From: Corynebacterium sp. Marseille-P4321
GTDB lineage: Bacteria; Actinomycetota; Actinomycetes; Mycobacteriales; Mycobacteriaceae
DNA length: 64,000 bases
Direction of reading: 5' to 3'
Assembly: GCF_903645305.1 (NCBI RefSeq)
Contig: NZ_CAHJXO010000001.1
Span: 124,001-188,000 of the forward strand
The notes beneath the pieces are model-generated. The model did not search any database and had not been told where the DNA came from. It saw only the letters and a program-made list of their open reading frames with translations. The translations under genes were made by a program, and so were the position numbers. Position 1 is the first letter of the stretch, and each line of letters begins with the position of its first letter. Below are positions 60,012 through 64,000 of the stretch, one piece after another.

Positions 60012-61925
60012 ATGACCACTGCAGTCAAACGTCTCGAGGGCGAAGCCCCCACCGACAACGAGCAGCTTATCGCCTGGATCAATAACGCCGTGGAGACCTT
60101 CAACCCGGACCGGGTTGTTTTCGCCGACGGCTCCCAGGAGGAGTGGGACCGCATGGCCGCCGACCTCGTGGAGAAGGGCACGCTGATCAAGCTCAACGAG
60201 GAAAAGCGCCCGAACTCGTACCTGGCGCGTTCCAACCCGTCGGATGTGGCGCGCGTGGAGTCGCGCACGTTCATCTCCACGGTGAAGCAGGGCGATGCGG
60301 GTCCGACGAACAACTGGGCGCGCCCGGAGAGCCTCAAAGAGGAGATGATGGAGCACTTCGACGGCTCCATGAAGGGGCGCACCATGTACGTCGTGCCGTT
60401 TTGCATGGGGCCTATCGACGACCCGGATCCGAAGCTCGGCGTGCAGCTGACCGACTCCGAGTACGTGGTGATGTCCATGCGCATCATGACCCGCATGGGC
60501 ACGGAGGCGCTGAACAAGATCGAGGGCAAGAACTTCGTGCCTTGCCTGCACTCTGTCGGTGCGCCGCTTGAGCCGGGCGAGGAGGACGTAGCCTGGCCGT
60601 GCAACGAGACGAAGTACATCTCGCACTTCCCGGAGACGAAGGAGATCTGGTCCTACGGCTCGGGCTACGGCGGCAACGCCATCTTGGCCAAGAAGTGCTA
60701 CGCGCTTCGCATCGCGTCCGTGATGGCGAAGGAAGAAGGCTGGATGGCCGAGCACATGCTGATTTTGAAGCTCACCTCCCCGGAGGGCAAGGCTTACCAC
60801 ATCGCGGGCGCGTTCCCGTCGGCGTGTGGCAAGACCAACCTGGCGATGATCACCCCGACGCTCGAAGGCTGGACCGCCGAGGTGGTCGGCGACGACATCG
60901 CATGGCTGAAGCTTCGCGACGACGGCCTGTACGCCGTCAACCCCGAAAACGGCTTCTTCGGCGTGGCGCCGGGCACCAACTACGCGTCGAACCCGATCGC
61001 GATGCAGTCGATGGAGCCGGGCAACACCCTGTTCACCAACGTCGCGCTCACCGACGACGGCGACGTGTGGTGGGAGGGCATGGACGGCGACACCCCGGAG
61101 CACTTGATCGACTGGCGCGGCAAGGACTGGACGCCGGAGGAGTCGCGCAAGGCGGCGCACCCGAACTCGCGCTACTGCGTGGCCATCGAGCAGTGCCCGA
61201 CCGCGGCCGAGGAGTTCGACGACTGGCAGGGCGTGAAGATCGACGCGATCCTGTTCGGCGGCCGCCGCCCGGACACGGTGCCCCTGGTCACCCAGGCGTA
61301 CGACTGGCAGCACGGCACCATGATCGGCGCGATGCTGTCGTCCGGCCAGACCGCGGCGTCCGCCGAGGCGAAGGTGGGCTCGCTGCGCCACGACCCGATG
61401 GCGATGCTGCCGTTCATGGGCTACAACGTGGGCGACTACTTCCAGCACTGGCTGGACATGGGGGAGAAGGGCGGCGACCGCATGCCGGCCATCTTCCTGG
61501 TGAACTGGTTCCGCCGCGGCGACGACGGCCGTTTCCTGTGGCCGGGCTTCGGCGAGAACTCGCGCGTGCTGAAGTGGATCGTGGACCGCATCGAGGGCAA
61601 CGTCGGCGCCATCGAGACGGTGGTGGGCCACACCGCCCGCGCCGAGGACATCGACCTGACCGGCCTGGACACCCCGATCGAGGACGTGCGCGAGGCGCTC
61701 TACCCGGACCCGGAGCTGTGGCGCAACGACCTCGAGGAGTCCCGCGAGTACCTCGAGGAGCTCGGCTCCCGCGTGCCGCAGGAGATCCTCGGCGAGCTGG
61801 ACCAGCTCGGCGAGCGCATCAAGATCGCCAACAACGCCTCCCAGAAGATGGCGGCCGCGATCGCTGAGGCGGTGTCGAAGGCGCTGATCGAGAACAAGGC
61901 CGCCCGCGGCGTGAAGGCGGACTAG
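60012..61925 (+). CDS. pckG: Phosphoenolpyruvate carboxykinase (GTP)
   Basis: A GTP-dependent PEPCK of 637 residues that converts oxaloacetate to phosphoenolpyruvate for gluconeogenesis. The kinase-1a loop [12 protein letters not shown] (about 271-282) with its reactive Cys, the PEP-binding block near FSHLYP-type residues, [14 protein letters not shown] (about 416) and the metal-binding region GDDIAWLK (about 295) are all present. GGAG lies 6-8 nt before ATG. A terminator follows at 61983. It is the first gene to the right of the trmB divergent promoter region. Confidence 0.97.
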   Translation: MTTAVKRLEGEAPTDNEQLIAWINNAVETFNPDRVVFADGSQEEWDRMAADLVEKGTLIKLNEEKRPNSYLARSNPSDVARVESRTFISTVKQGDAGPTNNWARPESLKEEMMEHFDGSMKGRTMYVVPFCMGPIDDPDPKLGVQLTDSEYVVMSMRIMTRMGTEALNKIEGKNFVPCLHSVGAPLEPGEEDVAWPCNETKYISHFPETKEIWSYGSGYGGNAILAKKCYALRIASVMAKEEGWMAEHMLILKLTSPEGKAYHIAGAFPSACGKTNLAMITPTLEGWTAEVVGDDIAWLKLRDDGLYAVNPENGFFGVAPGTNYASNPIAMQSMEPGNTLFTNVALTDDGDVWWEGMDGDTPEHLIDWRGKDWTPEESRKAAHPNSRYCVAIEQCPTAAEEFDDWQGVKIDAILFGGRRPDTVPLVTQAYDWQHGTMIGAMLSSGQTAASAEAKVGSLRHDPMAMLPFMGYNVGDYFQHWLDMGEKGGDRMPAIFLVNWFRRGDDGRFLWPGFGENSRVLKWIVDRIEGNVGAIETVVGHTARAEDIDLTGLDTPIEDVREALYPDPELWRNDLEESREYLEELGSRVPQEILGELDQLGERIKIANNASQKMAAAIAEAVSKALIENKAARGVKAD

Positions 61926-61982
61926 CCGCCGCGCTGCGCGGCGCCGGTCGAGCGCCGCCCCCGGTGCTTGCCACGCTCCTTG

Positions 61983-62010
61983 AGGCCCGCCGATTGGCGG
62001 GCCTTTCGCT
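61983..62010 (+). terminator. Rho-independent terminator after pckG
   Basis: Perfect arms AGGCCCGCC (61983-61991) and GGCGGGCCT (61996-62004) with loop GATT, followed by TTCGCTTT. Confidence 0.88.
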
Positions 62011-62022
62011 TTGCACTCTTGC

Positions 62023-62724
62023 TTAGGGCAACTCTCTTGCTAGGGCAGCGAGTTCAGCTCGGCTTTGCGCGCCAAATTTCCGTAGTAACGCCGAGACCTT
62101 TTTCTTCACGGTTACCTCTGCGTAATCCATCTCTCCACCGATCCTACGGTTTGTGTAGCCGCGGCTAATCAGATGAAGAAGCTGACGTTCTTCATCTGAA
62201 ACGTCTGGGCTCACTTCCGCAGGTTTATCTTCTGGGCTTCGGAGGGTTGTGAGTAACCGCCGCCCGCTTTGAGCGGAAATGCTTAAATTGCCGTGCGCTG
62301 CAGCTCGGATCGCCTCAATTATCTCGTGGGGCCGCTGACTTTTTACCACGTATCCCACCGCGCCCTCGGTGAGAGTAGCAATCAAGTTTCGATCAGTGTC
62401 GAATGCGGTCATTGCTACAAAAAGCGGTGGCTGAGGTAGTTGCTTTACCCAGCGCAGGAGCGCTATCCCGTTAACTTCAGGCATCTGGATGTCCGACAAC
62501 ACGATCTCGCAACGGTTCCCGCGAAGCCATTCCTGTGCAGCGAGACCGTCGTCGGCGACACCGGCAACGGTGAGATCGGGGACCGCGGCAAAGTAGGCGG
62601 GAAAACAATCTCTAATTACTGGGTCGTCGTCGACCAGCAAAATTCTCAAGGGGTTCGCTTGCACCACGAATTCTTTCGTCCAATCACCACGCAGCCAATA
62701 CGCATCATTATTAGCCGCCTTCAC
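62023..62724 (-). CDS. NarL/LuxR-type response regulator
   Basis: A regulator of up to 233 residues. The receiver domain has RILLVDDDPVIRDCF, the phosphorylated Asp in IVLSDIQMPEVNG (about 78), the conserved Thr in FVAMTAF and Lys in GYVVKSQRP. The C-terminal LuxR helix-turn-helix has GYTNRRIGGEMDYAEVTVKKKV (key part EMDYAEVTVKKKV). The frame opens at GTG 62724, overlapping the kinase stop by 14 bp; GTG 62667 just before QANPLRILLVDDD is an alternative with GAAAGAA upstream. Lower GC than pckG next to it suggests a different history. Confidence 0.9.
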   Translation of the reverse strand: MKAANNDAYWLRGDWTKEFVVQANPLRILLVDDDPVIRDCFPAYFAAVPDLTVAGVADDGLAAQEWLRGNRCEIVLSDIQMPEVNGIALLRWVKQLPQPPLFVAMTAFDTDRNLIATLTEGAVGYVVKSQRPHEIIEAIRAAAHGNLSISAQSGRRLLTTLRSPEDKPAEVSPDVSDEERQLLHLISRGYTNRRIGGEMDYAEVTVKKKVSALLRKFGAQSRAELAALARELP

Positions 62725-63850
62725 TGAGGGGGATGGAAATCTCTGTCTGCCAGGTTTCGCCTGAATCCCTAACCGATAGCGAACCGTTCACAGTCCCGAG
62801 CCGTCGTTTCATCATCCTTAACCCCATGCGATTCGATTGGGAAGGCACGGGAGTCGAAGAGACTTCATTCTCAATGCGGACTGTTAACACTCCTCCTTGC
62901 ACTCCAGAATAAATACTGATTTCGGAGGACCTATCACCGTATTTCAGAATGTTTGTCGTGATCTCGGACAGACACTCGTCGAGTACTCGGCAGAATTCCT
63001 CGCTAACGATCAGCGGTCCAAGTGCACCATCGAGCTTTGTGTGAAAACCATGCGCGCGGAGCGTCAGATCAATGGTCTTTATCGCGGTGTCGGGCTGTGC
63101 CGCAATTGACTTTGGGCTGGATAAGGTGGCCGCGCGCATCGTTTCGATCAAGACGCGTACATCGGAAATTGTGTAGCGTGCTGAGTCCGCGCATGTGTCC
63201 AGTTGTTTCTTGAGTTGCGGGTTTTCCATTGCGAGTACCTCTAACCGGACGACAAGAGAGGTAAGTTCAGCTGCCACCGTGTTGTGGGTAAGGATCGCTA
63301 GCTCGTCACGCTCACGCAAAACTTTCGCCCGTTTGATGTAGCGGCGGTGGAGCTGCGTTTTTAACCACCAACCGCAGAAAAAGGCGATGACCAAAAAGGT
63401 TACGTGGGTAGTAACTGAGTAAGGGTCCGCAGAGAATCTTCGCTCCTCGATTGAGTAGAAGCCCAGTACTGAGAACGCGGCTCCGTATGCAAGACACCAC
63501 CAGATGTTTCTTTGAGCAGCCAGGCTTCCCATCAGGGGATAACCCAGCAGCACAAGTAAATCGGCGTACGTTCCAGCAATTTCGAGTGAGGAAAGAAGTA
63601 GTAGGAACGATGCGGCAGCGAGTGTCGGGTACCAAACGGAGATTGGCAGAGTTGCAGCGAGGCAGGCAAGAAAGAATCCAATGACAATACCCGGTGGAGG
63701 TAGGAAGCAGCGTACAACGAAAAGCGCAGCTGATACGCACCCGAGAGCAACGGATATTGGAACTCTCACGGGGACGTGATCGCTCTTTTGGTAATTGGTT
63801 CGCGTTGATTTCAGAACCGGTAGAGAGCGACCTCTAGCCTTGCTTCGCAC
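62711..63850 (-). CDS. Sensor histidine kinase (HisKA_3-like)
   Basis: A membrane kinase of 379 residues. About six hydrophobic segments fill residues 29-170, with no extracellular sensor domain. The phospho-acceptor His is in ELAILTHNTVAAELTSLVVR (about 190), and the HATPase part has EITTNILKYGDRSSEISIYS (N-box like) and NRMGLRMMKRRLGTVNG near the end. GTG 63850 has AAGGAG about 5 nt upstream. It overlaps its response regulator, so the pair is one two-component system. Stimulus unknown; the kinase is of the membrane-sensing type. GC is lower than in the surrounding core genes. Confidence 0.9.
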   Translation of the reverse strand: MRSKARGRSLPVLKSTRTNYQKSDHVPVRVPISVALGCVSAALFVVRCFLPPPGIVIGFFLACLAATLPISVWYPTLAAASFLLLLSSLEIAGTYADLLVLLGYPLMGSLAAQRNIWWCLAYGAAFSVLGFYSIEERRFSADPYSVTTHVTFLVIAFFCGWWLKTQLHRRYIKRAKVLRERDELAILTHNTVAAELTSLVVRLEVLAMENPQLKKQLDTCADSARYTISDVRVLIETMRAATLSSPKSIAAQPDTAIKTIDLTLRAHGFHTKLDGALGPLIVSEEFCRVLDECLSEITTNILKYGDRSSEISIYSGVQGGVLTVRIENEVSSTPVPSQSNRMGLRMMKRRLGTVNGSLSVRDSGETWQTEISIPLSEGG

Positions 63851-63904
63851 GGGGCTCCTTACCGGTGGATCTTTTCTGGCACGCCACTTAAAGCAGCCTC
63901 AACA

Positions 63905-64000
63905 CTAACGAACGACGATACGAACCACTTGCGGTTTTTCAGCGACGGTGACGGTTGTCTTCCCTTCGAGTGTCCGGCTACCCGAGGACAACGCGGCAAC
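63905..64000 (-). CDS. 3' end of an unidentified gene cut by the right window edge
   Basis: The last 31 codons are readable on the minus strand: ALSSGSRTLEGKTTVTVAEK, then PQVVRIVVR and a TAG stop. The stretch is Thr/Val-rich and beta-like, possibly an extracytoplasmic domain end. It lies 54 bp upstream of the histidine kinase start and could be co-transcribed with it. Confidence 0.5.
   Translation of the reverse strand, partial: VAALSSGSRTLEGKTTVTVAEKPQVVRIVVR

Overview
The window reads as a high-GC Corynebacterium chromosome, or a very close mycolic-acid-containing relative. The strongest evidence is a gene order for arabinogalactan and mycolate synthesis that matches the Mycobacterium tuberculosis Rv3799c-Rv3809c region: glf, glfT2, PAP2 phosphatase, ubiA, aftB, two mycolyltransferases, a cutinase-like lipase, fadD32, pks13, accD4. 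A second block matches Rv0206c-Rv0211: mmpL3, an NYN protein, trmB, pckG. LGFP repeats, DtxR boxes and many apparently leaderless genes fit Corynebacterium. I see no rRNA, tRNA or CRISPR array.

Layout. 1-7.1 kb: catabolic genes on the minus strand (acyl-CoA dehydrogenase, class III CoA-transferase, YjiH-type membrane protein, IclR regulator cut by the window edge), divergent from hutG (formimidoylglutamase), with a second YjiH paralogue convergent to hutG. A HutR-like operator lies in the divergent promoter region. 7.2-18.5 kb: housekeeping and envelope genes (LCP ligase, CPBP protein, pheA, zincin, septum-formation protein, GntR regulator, serS, acyltransferase, HAD hydrolase, a hypothetical, glpK). 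18.5-22.1 kb: LGFP amidase, glf and a small glutaredoxin-like gene. 22.1-32.1 kb: an accessory interval separating glf from glfT2. It holds repeat-rich junk, a lower-GC DtxR-controlled siderophore/iron uptake cassette bounded by a direct repeat of a CBS-domain gene end, an Na+/H+ antiporter with a duplicated tail domain, a DUF4143 ATPase preceded by four 23-bp iterons, and an hsdR remnant. 32.1-51.7 kb: the cell-wall cluster. 51.7-54.8 kb: a three-gene operon that looks like a 10-methyl-branched (tuberculostearic) fatty acid pathway. 54.9-61.9 kb: a flippase-like protein, mmpL3, NYN protein, trmB and pckG. 62.0-64.0 kb: a lower-GC two-component system and the 3' end of a gene cut by the window edge.

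How the genes work together. AccD4 (with an AccA3 encoded elsewhere) carboxylates one acyl chain, FadD32 activates the meromycolate chain, Pks13 condenses them, MmpL3 exports trehalose monomycolate, and the mycolyltransferases place mycolate on arabinogalactan or trehalose. Glf, GlfT2, UbiA, PAP2 phosphatase and AftB supply and build the arabinogalactan; the LCP protein would ligate it to peptidoglycan.

The most unusual signals are non-coding: an 11-mer (GCTTATCGACG) present 18 times on both strands; a 41-bp palindrome that occurs twice as an inverted pair with nearly identical spacing; three equally spaced 24-bp palindromes upstream of the LCP gene; 23-bp iterons upstream of the DUF4143 gene; and a 233-bp nested inverted repeat between fadD32 and pks13. 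All counts were made by eye and should be recounted by computer.
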